A DNA stretch of 64,000 nucleotides, from positions 265,169 through 329,168 of the forward strand of contig WYCU01000004.1 of assembly GCA_016617495.1 (NCBI GenBank). The letters run 5' to 3'. Position 1 is the first letter of the stretch; every line of letters begins with the position of its first letter. The DNA is from Azonexaceae bacterium s22 (GTDB taxonomy: Bacteria; Pseudomonadota; Gammaproteobacteria; Burkholderiales; Rhodocyclaceae). The notes under the pieces were generated by a model, which was not told the DNA's origin, searched no databases, and worked only from the letters and a program-made list of their open reading frames with translations. Both the position numbers and the translations under genes were made by a program. Below are positions 11,710-20,926 of this stretch, piece after piece.

Positions 11710-13281
11710 ATGGCAAACCGCAAATCGATCCCTGTCATCGACCTGTTCGCTGGGCCGGGAGGGCTTGGAGAAGGGTTCTCGTCCCTACTGGACACAGAGC
11801 GTACTCCATTATTTTCGCTGAAAGTTTCAGCGGAGAAAGATCCAACAGCTCACAAGACGCTGTCACTCAGATCTCTCTATCGAAAGTTTCCTCGTGGTAA
11901 AGCCCCAGACTGCTACTACGAACATATACGCGGTGAAATCTCCCGTGAAGCCCTCTTCGCCCACCCCGAAGCTGCCGAAGCCGGAAAAGAGGCCTTGGAG
12001 GAGGCGCGAAACTTCGAACTAGGGAGAGATAACCCGGAAGACCTCGACCGTCGCATTCAGGCAGCCCTCGGCGGAGCGGACGACTGGGTTCTGATCGGGG
12101 GGCCGCCATGCCAGGCGTACTCCCTTGCCGGCCGTTCCCGCAGGACCAAGGAGTCACAAGAGAAGTTCGAGAGCGACGAAAAGCATTTCCTTTACCGGGA
12201 ATATCTGCGCATTATCCGAAAACACAAGCCCGCAGTGTTCGTCATGGAGAATGTGAAGGGGATGCTCTCCTCCCTGCACGGTGGGTCCCCGATCTTTGAC
12301 AGAATCGTGGCTGACCTCTCCTCGCCGGGCGACGGACTCGAATATCAGATTCGATCGCTGGTGAAGCCCGGCGTCGCGGGAGAGATAGATCCGCACGATT
12401 TCGTCATCGAGGCAGAGCGCTTCGGCATCCCTCAGGGCAGGCACCGGGTCATTTTGTTCGGGATTCGATCGGACGTCGCGCGCTCAGTCTCCGAGCTATC
12501 CTCCTCACAGGAGGAGTTTGTCTTGGGAAGCGAGAACATGAAGGTGACCGTCGGCGAGGCTCTTTCTGGGCTGCCACCTTTGAGAAGCAAGCTGTCCAAG
12601 GAGACGGACGGACACGAGGAATGGCTATCAGCTCTGACGGAGACGGCCAAGGAGCTTCGATGGTATCGTTCAGAGGCCTTGAATCCGGTCTTCGAGGAGA
12701 TGAACAGAGCCGTCGAAAAGGCCAGGCTTCGTGTTGCGACGGGTGGTCCTTTCATCCGTCACGACACTGCGATCAACGGGATGCGCGCTAGGCTGAGCGA
12801 CTGGTATGTCGACAAACGTTTGGGCGGAGTGATTCAGCACGAGACGCGCTCGCACATGCGCTCCGACCTCCACCGCTATCTCTTCGCAGCCGCCTACGGA
12901 AGAGCGAAAGAGGAGTCTCCGAAAATAGCTGACTTTCCGACTCCCCTGCTCCCGAAGCACGGCAACGTAACCTCGGAAAAAGTCCCGTTCGCGGATCGTT
13001 TCCGGGTTCAACTGGAAGGATCTTGGTCATCCACCGTGGTCGCGCATATAGCCAAGGACGGGCATTACTTCATCCACCCTGACCCGTCGCAGTGCAGGAG
13101 CCTGACCGTACGCGAGGCGGCCCGCCTTCAGACCTTCCAGGACAATTACTTCTTCGCAGGCAACCGGACAGAGCAATACACACAGGTCGGCAACGCGGTC
13201 CCCCCCCTCCTGGCCCGCAAGATCGCGGGCGTGGTCTCGAAGTTCATGGAGGCGTGGAACCGGAGCAGAACCCCCCGCTGA
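11710..13281 (+). CDS. DNA (cytosine-5-)-methyltransferase
   Basis: About 523 residues. C5-methyltransferase motifs are in order: I (DLFAGPGGLGEGF), IV with catalytic Cys (GGPPCQAYSLAGRSR), VI (MENVKG), VIII (QGRHRV) and X (QVGNAVPPLLARKIA). The region between VIII and IX is long, holding the target-recognition domain. The start used is the ATG at 11710; a GTG at 11686 adds eight residues. It is the only plus-strand gene of the defence module, ending 9 bp from the convergent vsr, so methylation is under separate promoter control from the minus-strand effector operon. It presumably protects host DNA. Confidence 0.92.
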   Translation: MANRKSIPVIDLFAGPGGLGEGFSSLLDTERTPLFSLKVSAEKDPTAHKTLSLRSLYRKFPRGKAPDCYYEHIRGEISREALFAHPEAAEAGKEALEEARNFELGRDNPEDLDRRIQAALGGADDWVLIGGPPCQAYSLAGRSRRTKESQEKFESDEKHFLYREYLRIIRKHKPAVFVMENVKGMLSSLHGGSPIFDRIVADLSSPGDGLEYQIRSLVKPGVAGEIDPHDFVIEAERFGIPQGRHRVILFGIRSDVARSVSELSSSQEEFVLGSENMKVTVGEALSGLPPLRSKLSKETDGHEEWLSALTETAKELRWYRSEALNPVFEEMNRAVEKARLRVATGGPFIRHDTAINGMRARLSDWYVDKRLGGVIQHETRSHMRSDLHRYLFAAAYGRAKEESPKIADFPTPLLPKHGNVTSEKVPFADRFRVQLEGSWSSTVVAHIAKDGHYFIHPDPSQCRSLTVREAARLQTFQDNYFFAGNRTEQYTQVGNAVPPLLARKIAGVVSKFMEAWNRSRTPR

Positions 13282-13289
13282 CATAGGCA

Positions 13290-13742
13290 TCAGGTCATCC
13301 CGGAGAGCTCGCCACTGAGCTCTACTCCTTCGATCCAGTGTGTCAGAAGTTCTGAAAGTCTCTCCCGAACGCCAGACGAGCGGGTCGCGCACTCCCAGAC
13401 AACCAGAACCCGCCAGCCCGCCGAAAGCAGAGCCTCTCTCGTACGCCTGTCCCGTTCGACGTTGGCGGCGAGTTTCGCTTCCCAGAACTCTCGGCGCGTA
13501 GCAGGTGTCTTGGCATAGGGACAACCTTGGTGGGCATGCCAGAAGCAGCCGTGCACGAACACGACAACCCTCCGGCCGGGAAGAACGACGTCGGGACGCC
13601 CTGGCAAATCCTTCCGATGCAGGCGAAATCTGAAACCAGCGGCGAAGAGTGCCTTTCGGACGAGCAACTCCGGTTTCGTGTTCTTCCCTCCGATGCCGGA
13701 CATCATCCGGCTCCTGGTCGCCACGTCGACGACATCGGTCAC
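13290..13742 (-). CDS. vsr: Very short patch repair endonuclease Vsr
   Basis: 150 residues. Conserved Vsr elements: RSRMMSGIGGKNTKPELLVR, GRPDVVLPGRRVVVFVHGCFWH with the catalytic Asp and zinc-region Cys/His, and FWEAKLAANVERD. Vsr nicks T:G mismatches that arise when 5-methylcytosine deaminates, so it normally travels with a C5 methyltransferase, as here. It is the last gene of the minus-strand operon, 3 bp after the AIPR gene. In this type of system a Vsr-fold protein may alternatively serve as restriction nuclease. Confidence 0.93.
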   Translation of the reverse strand: MTDVVDVATRSRMMSGIGGKNTKPELLVRKALFAAGFRFRLHRKDLPGRPDVVLPGRRVVVFVHGCFWHAHQGCPYAKTPATRREFWEAKLAANVERDRRTREALLSAGWRVLVVWECATRSSGVRERLSELLTHWIEGVELSGELSGMT

Positions 13743-13745
13743 GGA

Positions 13746-15524
13746 TTAGCCCCTGCGGGTCTCTGGTACGTCCACGGACGGCGGAGAGAACGGGCGCGAG
13801 AACATTGCGTCCCTGCACTCCGGTTTCTTGGCCCACTCGGAGATCATCTTGCCGTTGGCCGTCTCGTGCAGGCGCTCGTTTACCTCCCGGGCCCATATCT
13901 CGACCTGTTCGAGGAACTGGGGCGAGACGCCCTGATTGCGCCAGACCTTTTCGAGATCGAAGGCGTCGCGATAGGTGGTTGCCACGACGGCTACCGTGTA
14001 GGCCGCGACGTTGGCGAGGAAGGCTGAGACAAGTGGACGCGCCGTCTTATGGACCGCCTTGAATACGAGAGCCTTGGCCACGAGAGCCTTGAAGAAAGTT
14101 GGGTCGGGGACCAGCGGATTCCCGGACGCCTCGGCCTCGCCTAGCCCGGTCATGAAGCGATCGAAGCATTTCTGGGTTCCGAGGCTGACTACGTCAGGCC
14201 TGGCGTCCCACGCCATCATGTATTTGGCCAACTCCGTCTTCGTAATCTTGCGCGAGGGCGGAATGGCCTCCTTCAAATCCCGCAGGCGCGCCGCGGTGGT
14301 TCCCTCCTTGGCGAGAAGCGTGTTGTAGCTTCCTGCGGCCCGCTCGTAGAACCATCGGCCGACGCCGTCCGGACAGTAGACCTTCGACGAGAGGGTTTCG
14401 ACGTCAACGTGGAAGGGCTTGTTTGCCGACAAATCGGATTGCCGAACGGCGTTCTGTGAGTTCGCGAAACGCGAGATGTCGGAGACAAGGGCCTCCTCCT
14501 TGGCCGGATCTTCCTCCCTCATCACGATGATTTTCGCGGGAACCCTTACCTTGCTCAGGTCGGTGTCCGGATATTTTTTCTTCGCAAAGTAGAGCGAGGC
14601 TGTTGTTTGCCCCCCGTTCACAATCTGCATGCCCCGTAGCCAGACGATGCCGGGAGAACCGTCCTCCGCCCGAGCGAGCTTCATCTCGTCGGCGACAAGA
14701 ACGATGCCGTTGTTGAAGGCCATGAACCGCTCAGGTGCTGAGCGAAGAGTGCTCTGAATGCCAGCGTTCACGCCCTTGGCCTTGACGCTCAGGAAGGAAC
14801 GAACGTTGGCTTCGAGCAGCCTGGGACCAAACTTTTCGTAGACGTAACGCAGCGCCTCGCCGGGAACCGCGGTAAGCGCGTAGTCGTAGTCGCCGGTCTG
14901 GCCCGGGACGAAGACACAGGGCAGAGGCGACCCGGAGACCTCGTTGAAGTCGATGACGAGCTCGTCCCGCGGCTTGCCTTCCGAGCGATGGCGGAACAGG
15001 CGCTCGATGTCCATGATTTCGAGTCGAACCGACTTGCCTCCAATCTCCCGAGTTTTAAAACTCTTTGATTTGGTTATTCCGTCCGTGATCACAAAAATCC
15101 GAACCTGTTGGAGTTCGTCATATTTTTCGTGAATGATCGTTGCTAGGGAGCGAGCCTCGTGAGTGTCGTCCAACTCCCTTTCAAGTCGCCCGTTAGCGCA
15201 TAGCTCAAGAAAACGAACGCACTGCTGCGCGCTGGTTTTCAGGTCCTGCTCAGAGACGGGAGTAATCGTTTCGGCACCCTTGTAAAGGCTGATGAACAAA
15301 TCAAGCTGCTCAATGTCTTCCGACATCGCATAGCCGCTTAGTTTCAGATTCGTCCGACCGACAGTCGCTTGATAATGGCAGCCTACTGGTTCGGAAGTCA
15401 TCCCTACATCGACGAGATGCTGCATAACCACCTCGCAGAAAACCTCCTCCGAGAAGGACGCGCCTTCGCTCATCTGGGCCGCTATGTCGGCCCGCATCTC
15501 GCCGAGAAAGTCGTCGAGGGTCAT
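13746..15524 (-). CDS. AIPR family protein (abortive-infection phage-resistance-like)
   Basis: 592 residues. The AIPR-family core lies mid-protein: PERFMAFNNGIVLVADE, then LRGMQIVNGGQTTASLYFAKK, and later KIIVMREEDP and ISRFANSQNAVRQSDL. Members occur in phage-resistance loci; the molecular action is not settled, although an RNase or nuclease role has been proposed. Its ATG overlaps the preceding PD-(D/E)XK gene as ATGA, and vsr follows after 3 bp. No membrane segments. Confidence 0.85.
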   Translation of the reverse strand: MTLDDFLGEMRADIAAQMSEGASFSEEVFCEVVMQHLVDVGMTSEPVGCHYQATVGRTNLKLSGYAMSEDIEQLDLFISLYKGAETITPVSEQDLKTSAQQCVRFLELCANGRLERELDDTHEARSLATIIHEKYDELQQVRIFVITDGITKSKSFKTREIGGKSVRLEIMDIERLFRHRSEGKPRDELVIDFNEVSGSPLPCVFVPGQTGDYDYALTAVPGEALRYVYEKFGPRLLEANVRSFLSVKAKGVNAGIQSTLRSAPERFMAFNNGIVLVADEMKLARAEDGSPGIVWLRGMQIVNGGQTTASLYFAKKKYPDTDLSKVRVPAKIIVMREEDPAKEEALVSDISRFANSQNAVRQSDLSANKPFHVDVETLSSKVYCPDGVGRWFYERAAGSYNTLLAKEGTTAARLRDLKEAIPPSRKITKTELAKYMMAWDARPDVVSLGTQKCFDRFMTGLGEAEASGNPLVPDPTFFKALVAKALVFKAVHKTARPLVSAFLANVAAYTVAVVATTYRDAFDLEKVWRNQGVSPQFLEQVEIWAREVNERLHETANGKMISEWAKKPECRDAMFSRPFSPPSVDVPETRRG

Positions 15525-16534
15525 TGAATCTCTCCTAGTTGCGAAAGGACCTTGTCGAAGTCTCGCAGGAAGTCTCCGGCGTGGTCCAGATTGATTTCGT
15601 AGAGGGCGCGAGTGACGCCTGCGGGAACGACTCCCGGGGTCAGACGCGGAAAACCCTCTGTCACGGAGAGAACCCTTCTCTCCTTTGGCTCGAATCTTCG
15701 AGAATAGTTACCTGCATGTGCCTCCGCGTAGCCGGCGACCATGAGCCGATCACGCAGAAAGTCGACTCCCCCTGGTTCGTTTTCAAGTCGACGCTCGATC
15801 TCAGCGACCATTTCGGGAAGCGTCGCCCCTCCATCGCCTCTCACGAACCTGACGGCGGCGAGGAACAACGGGGAGGCTACGGCGTCGTCCAGTTGCTCCA
15901 ACGAGCCGATCTTTACCGGGAAGCCCGACGAGGACATCGTCGCCTTCACCTCAATCGCCCCGTCGCCGAGGAGGAAGTCCTGCGGAGCGTCGTCCGGCCC
16001 GACCCAGCCTCTAAGGACGCTTTCGGGCGAGACTCCCGCGTCGAGAAACAGCGCCATGAAGTAGAGCTCTCCCGCGAGACCAAGCTCCGCCTCGGGACTG
16101 AGCGGCCCTGCACCACGAGACATGAACTGCTGCCAAGCGCGCACCCGTCCGAGGAAAACCCTCAAAAGCCTTGTTTCCGAAGCACCGTCCGCCGCCGCGT
16201 CATCAATTGCTCCGACGACGTCGCAGGCCATGGAGGCAAATAACTCGGAACTCCCCGCCGCCTGGCGCGTCAGCGCCAGTCGCAGGCCGTCATGGCCGGT
16301 CAAGTCTGCTTTCTCCACCAGGAACCCCTTGCCCTCCGGCAATCGTTCGGAGCGAGGCAAACTCACAGTGGGGAAGCAGAAAAGCACCGCCTCCGCATTG
16401 TCCGGCGAACGCCGGCCCGCCTGCACCTCGACTGGACCGGCCGACGGAAGAGCAATGGCCTGCCAGCCTGGTGCTCCGTCGTCGCAGAACAGAGACGACC
16501 AAGCCAGAACAAACTCTTCACTCGGACGGGCCAT
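15521..16534 (-). CDS. PD-(D/E)XK motif protein (DUF4420-like)
   Basis: About 337 residues from MARPSEEFVLAW; an in-frame ATG lies 11 codons upstream. The middle carries GLAGELYFMALFLDAG and then QDFLLGDGAIEVKATMS. This resembles the helix-then-strand D...ExK active site of restriction-endonuclease-fold proteins of the PF14390 type. It probably supplies nuclease activity to the complex. The start overlaps the Z1 gene by 17 bp and its end overlaps AIPR by 4 bp. Confidence 0.8.
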   Translation of the reverse strand: MARPSEEFVLAWSSLFCDDGAPGWQAIALPSAGPVEVQAGRRSPDNAEAVLFCFPTVSLPRSERLPEGKGFLVEKADLTGHDGLRLALTRQAAGSSELFASMACDVVGAIDDAAADGASETRLLRVFLGRVRAWQQFMSRGAGPLSPEAELGLAGELYFMALFLDAGVSPESVLRGWVGPDDAPQDFLLGDGAIEVKATMSSSGFPVKIGSLEQLDDAVASPLFLAAVRFVRGDGGATLPEMVAEIERRLENEPGGVDFLRDRLMVAGYAEAHAGNYSRRFEPKERRVLSVTEGFPRLTPGVVPAGVTRALYEINLDHAGDFLRDFDKVLSQLGEIQ

Positions 16535-19433
16535 ATTCCTGCATCCAGTAGAGAAGGTTGACTTCATACTCCACCTTGATCGCCCTCTCGCTTGCGGGGA
16601 ATGCGATTGCGAAGGCCATGATTGGTTTGCTCCAACCCGGGATGATCAGCCTCTCGGGTTTTTTGTCCTTATAGAAATAAGGCGAGAGCGGGTATAGCAG
16701 GAGCAATCCACGGTCTGCATCGCCGCCTAGTTTGCCGCGGGTCTCACGGATCCCTTTGCCGCTGGGAAAGCTCGGCTGATTGACGCGCCCACGAGCAGGA
16801 TCGGGCTTCCACGCGGCGCGAGTCAATGCGAGGGCCTTACGCCAGACGTCGTCGCCGATGTCGATGCCTTCGTCTTTGGGGTCGGTCAGCACGCCGATGG
16901 CGAAGTTTTTCGGATCGACTCTATCCGGTTCTTCCGAATCTTCGGTTTTACGGATGAAATAGCTGGTCGAGGGGGGGCATCCAGGGAAAGCGTGCTCATC
17001 CCCTGCCCCATTGCCGCCGCCAAGAAGAGCGACGCTCCATTTGGTCAGTTGCCCGGTCGCGACCATCTTCGAAATAAACTCGGACAGCACGGCGGCTTTA
17101 GCGCTCGTGGCATTCGGATGAGTGGCATAAACGCCAAGAAACGTGAGAACACAGGGGGCGTCAACGTTCTTCCAGAGGCGTGCGCCAGGCCATGAGTCCG
17201 GCTCTCCGTCACGCTCGTATTTTAGCGACTCCTCCCACGCGACTCCGAGGGACGAGACCAAGGCGTCCGTGGCGTCGAGATTCTGCTGCTGTATTTTGGC
17301 ATCGCGGTGGAAAAGGATGGTTTGAGGCCGTGTGCCGCTGTAAGTGAGAGAAAGCGTCTGAGCGTTTCGCATCTTCAACGGCGACGTCACGGTAAGCACC
17401 TCGTGCGACATCACTTTGAGACCGTATTGCTCCGGGGTGAGGTTGGCCTCGGCCATGAAGTCGAACTCCTCCCGCAACTCCTCGGAAGCATCGGCGATGT
17501 GACCGAACCACTTCACCAGATCGGGAGAGGTATACAGCCGGCACAAGTCCAGATAGCCCGGGCGATATCCGAACCACCTGCCCATCTGCATAAGCGTGTC
17601 ATACATCTTGGTGGTGCGCACGAAATAGCTAACGCAAAGGCCTTCGAGCGTAAGCCCCCGGGCGAGCTTGTCGCCACCCACCGCAATCACTTTCAGCGCC
17701 GCGCCAGGCTTCGCATAGTCCAGCGCGTCTTTGGCAGTTCCGTTGATGGACCGAACCTCAATATCCTCGAGGACGTCCGGCAGAACGGCAAGAACCTCCT
17801 TCCAGTCAGGCATTGGCGGAGGACACTCTTCTTCCGGCGAGAGTTCTGCAACCCGATCGCGAACGGGCAGAAAGTCGGCCTCCCAAAGTTTTCGCAATTG
17901 GCCCAGTGTCTCCTCCGCGCCAATCCCGCGCGAGATTCGCTGTCGCATGCGCCGCACCGTTTTCTCAACCTGCTCGCGCACGTGCTTTTGCACGTCAACG
18001 AATCGGGTCACGTGAATCAGCATCGAGCTATGCTGATTTCCCTGGCCCCTCAGTTCGCGGGCTGCGCATGAGAGAACGAATGAGCAGATCGCCTCGCGCA
18101 ACGACGGAGGAATCTCCTCCTCGCCTCCGTAGGTGGGTTGATGTGTCTTCTTGTGCTTGGGCGGCATCCAGCCCGAATCAGACTCTTGGTCGTAATGATC
18201 AAGAATGTTTCTCGCGAGCGGGAGAGCCCCCGTTCGGCCTTCCTTCGTCATCCTGCCGAATATCCTGGCAGGACCGACATAGTTGGACGGAGCGGCCAGA
18301 TTGATGATGAACGACCGAGGAAAGAGGTCCGCGCCTTCCTTGGCCGTTGCTCCCTTGTGATGAATGAAGATATTGGCGAAAGGCGTGGCCGTGTAGCCGA
18401 CATATGCCTTTCTAGTGAAGGCATGAAGAATCTGGCGAATGAGACTGTTGATGGTCTTTGGCTGATGCTCCTCGTCCGGAGTGCCGTCATCCTTGAATAT
18501 CTGCTCTCCCGTATCGACCGAGGCGTTATCCGCCTCGTCGTCGATCATGAGAAGAGGTAGTTTTGTAACCAGCTTTCGACCGTCGTTCGCGTCGGAGCTG
18601 TCTGCCACCCGAGTGTTAATCCATTGCAGAAGGGCCGTGAGGACGGTCTTCTGTTTCTTGACGACAAAAAGCCAAGGGCGCTCTTCTGGTGAAATTCCGG
18701 GGAAGCTTCTAGAGCGAACTTTGCTGAAATCACCGTTATCCGCACGAGTTGTCGCTGAATGCGTTTTCAAATCCCCCCCGAACTCAGCAACTCCGATCGG
18801 CATGCCCGGATCGCAATCGACGGTCGTCTCGTAGCCGAGAAAGCTCTCCTCTAGCCGCATCTGCGTCTGCGAGCGCAGGTTGTTATGCATGCCCGCGAGA
18901 ACGATGATGATCTTGTAGCCGGCATCAGCGGCCTTGCAGATGAGTCCGGAGTAGTTGCTGGTCTTGCCCGATTGGACGTGTCCGACAACCAAACCACGAC
19001 GGTCCCACGGATCCGTTCGTTTTGGATCTTCCAGAAGTCGGAGGATGTCCTCCGTAGCCTCGTCGATGCCTTCCACCACGACGTCGGACAGCTTGGACTC
19101 CAAGTAGTCCCGATATCGGCGCCAGTAGTCCCAATCACGCTTGCGAGATGCGAAGAGCCATTCCACGTGTTCCGTATCATTCTTATCCGTCAACGTAGTG
19201 GATTTGCCGATTTTGTGGCTGAAACGCTGAATCAGGATTACGACAGCCTGGCTCTGGTCCACCAAGTGAGGCGCGTCGCAGGCAAACATCATGGTCGCAA
19301 GGCTGACCTTCTCCGCGATAAATGCCGGGGTGATCTTGGATTTGTCTTTTTCTGCCTTCACCAGACGTTGAGCGGTGGCGACAACATTCTCCAAGAGTTC
19401 CGCCTGAACTCCTGCGTCTTCTTTTTCGTTCAT
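16518..19433 (-). CDS. Z1 domain-containing helicase-like ATPase
   Basis: 971 residues. Walker A is VGHVQSGKTSNYSGL (about residue 150), Walker B LPLLMIDDEADNAS, and motif III VGYTATPFANIF. The Z1 domain follows with AVGGDKLARGLTLEGLCVSYF and DTLMQMGRWFGYRPGY. Z1 proteins are superfamily-II-like ATPases found with MutL/MORC-like ATPases in predicted restriction systems. ATGA overlap with the GHKL gene upstream and a 17-bp overlap with the nuclease gene downstream imply a fixed stoichiometry or complex. Confidence 0.93.
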   Translation of the reverse strand: MNEKEDAGVQAELLENVVATAQRLVKAEKDKSKITPAFIAEKVSLATMMFACDAPHLVDQSQAVVILIQRFSHKIGKSTTLTDKNDTEHVEWLFASRKRDWDYWRRYRDYLESKLSDVVVEGIDEATEDILRLLEDPKRTDPWDRRGLVVGHVQSGKTSNYSGLICKAADAGYKIIIVLAGMHNNLRSQTQMRLEESFLGYETTVDCDPGMPIGVAEFGGDLKTHSATTRADNGDFSKVRSRSFPGISPEERPWLFVVKKQKTVLTALLQWINTRVADSSDANDGRKLVTKLPLLMIDDEADNASVDTGEQIFKDDGTPDEEHQPKTINSLIRQILHAFTRKAYVGYTATPFANIFIHHKGATAKEGADLFPRSFIINLAAPSNYVGPARIFGRMTKEGRTGALPLARNILDHYDQESDSGWMPPKHKKTHQPTYGGEEEIPPSLREAICSFVLSCAARELRGQGNQHSSMLIHVTRFVDVQKHVREQVEKTVRRMRQRISRGIGAEETLGQLRKLWEADFLPVRDRVAELSPEEECPPPMPDWKEVLAVLPDVLEDIEVRSINGTAKDALDYAKPGAALKVIAVGGDKLARGLTLEGLCVSYFVRTTKMYDTLMQMGRWFGYRPGYLDLCRLYTSPDLVKWFGHIADASEELREEFDFMAEANLTPEQYGLKVMSHEVLTVTSPLKMRNAQTLSLTYSGTRPQTILFHRDAKIQQQNLDATDALVSSLGVAWEESLKYERDGEPDSWPGARLWKNVDAPCVLTFLGVYATHPNATSAKAAVLSEFISKMVATGQLTKWSVALLGGGNGAGDEHAFPGCPPSTSYFIRKTEDSEEPDRVDPKNFAIGVLTDPKDEGIDIGDDVWRKALALTRAAWKPDPARGRVNQPSFPSGKGIRETRGKLGGDADRGLLLLYPLSPYFYKDKKPERLIIPGWSKPIMAFAIAFPASERAIKVEYEVNLLYWMQEYGPSE

Positions 19434-20926
19434 TCACTTCTCCCTAGATTTGCGATCAGCGAGGGGTATTTCTGGAATGGCTCGGTTTTCAGCATGGCTT
19501 TTCGCGCCTCCTCCACGTTCAGACCCTTACGCGAAATCAGATCGTCGAATAGAACGGTAGCTACCTCTATCACAGCCTCGTTCGGCTCTCCCTCGAACCC
19601 GGTTCTCGGTGTGTCTTTGTTCTCGGCGGTGTCTAGCCAGATACGCTGAACAGGCACCGTCTCCTCGACGACCCTCAACATCGCCCTTACGAGTTCCTTC
19701 TGTTCCCCGCAGGCCTCGATGACCGCCGCGACGGCCGGATGCCCCTCGTGGATGCGGTATCGGATACCGCTCCGAAGACGCTCGACTCGCCACGCCTGCT
19801 CAACCGGGGTGCCGCCTGGCCCTGGCGTTGGTGATCCCCGAAAGGCGAAAACCTTGCGCGCCTTCTCCCGCGTGTTCTCGGCCAAGCCGGTCAGCCATGG
19901 GCGGACGTAGACGGGCGGACGGGCCGTGGACTTCCTGACGTCGATCTTCCAGTCGGCGTCGGCGGAGTTTGGAATGTCCACCCGTATTCGCGCCAGGCGA
20001 TGCGATTCCTCGCGGTTCCACGCCCTTCCCCTGCCGAGTCCGAGCCACCCTCCCGCCAAGAGCAGACGCTTGTTGCGATAAACGTAGAAGCCTTGCTGGG
20101 ACGTCCATCCTTCCGGACCTCCCGCTCTTTGAAACTCGTCGTCTGAAAGCTTGTCCTTGTGAGGCAGCACGTGACATTGAACGGACAGAATGCCGGAAGG
20201 CGTGGTCTTGCGTTCCAAGGGAGACTCCATGGCTTTCGCAGGATGACCGGTCATGAAGGGATCCCAAGGGTGCACCAGTCTGTCGTTGATGGACAGTCTT
20301 AAATCCGGTCGCGGCCCTTCGATGAGACGATGGAAAATCATCGCGAGACGAGACTCGACGTCGTCTGCCAGGTCGGCGAAGTGGTCGAGGGTAGAGCCGG
20401 GCGTGACCACCCGATCCATTCTCTCCCAGAGGACCAGCGTTCCCGAGCGCAGGGTGGCAAGAGGCTCAAGGAATCGTTCGGAGCCGGGAGACGGCCCCTC
20501 GAACATGCGCCAACCTCCCTCCGGATCGGTGGCGATGGCGTCGAGGTCCCAGCGCAGGCAGACGATCTCCCGTCCCTCGCGCCTCGACGCTACCGTGAGA
20601 CTGCGACACTGGGAGAAGGACGCCGTTTTCAGGCCGAGGCCGAAGCGGCCGAGGTCCGTCGGGGCTCTCTCGTCGAGAGGATTGAGCGTCCCGAGCGTCA
20701 TGGCGGCTTCGAGCTCCGGGTCACTCATGCCGCGCCCGTCGTCGAGAATCGAGATCCGGCTATTCGCTCCGTCCCAATCGAAGCGAAGGCGCACCTCGGA
20801 GGCCGCGGCGGAGACAGAGTTGTCCACAACATCCGCCAAGGCCGCGGCGGTGGAGTATCCGAGCCCCCTGAGGGCCTCCATCATCGCGCCGGCCTTTGGC
20901 GGGGCGAGTCTGCTTCTTTGCGTCAT
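19430..20926 (-). CDS. GHKL (MutL/MORC-like) ATPase
   Basis: 498 residues. The N-terminal GHKL ATPase has the N box [13 protein letters not shown]1 [10 protein letters not shown] and G2 [16 protein letters not shown], followed by an S5-like region. This is the MutL/Hsp90/MORC type, expected to dimerise on ATP binding. Its start overlaps the sigma-factor stop as ATGA, and its stop overlaps the Z1 start. Such ATPases with Z1, AIPR, Vsr and C5 methylase genes were described as predicted restriction systems by Iyer, Abhiman and Aravind. Confidence 0.9.
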   Translation of the reverse strand: MTQRSRLAPPKAGAMMEALRGLGYSTAAALADVVDNSVSAAASEVRLRFDWDGANSRISILDDGRGMSDPELEAAMTLGTLNPLDERAPTDLGRFGLGLKTASFSQCRSLTVASRREGREIVCLRWDLDAIATDPEGGWRMFEGPSPGSERFLEPLATLRSGTLVLWERMDRVVTPGSTLDHFADLADDVESRLAMIFHRLIEGPRPDLRLSINDRLVHPWDPFMTGHPAKAMESPLERKTTPSGILSVQCHVLPHKDKLSDDEFQRAGGPEGWTSQQGFYVYRNKRLLLAGGWLGLGRGRAWNREESHRLARIRVDIPNSADADWKIDVRKSTARPPVYVRPWLTGLAENTREKARKVFAFRGSPTPGPGGTPVEQAWRVERLRSGIRYRIHEGHPAVAAVIEACGEQKELVRAMLRVVEETVPVQRIWLDTAENKDTPRTGFEGEPNEAVIEVATVLFDDLISRKGLNVEEARKAMLKTEPFQKYPSLIANLGRSE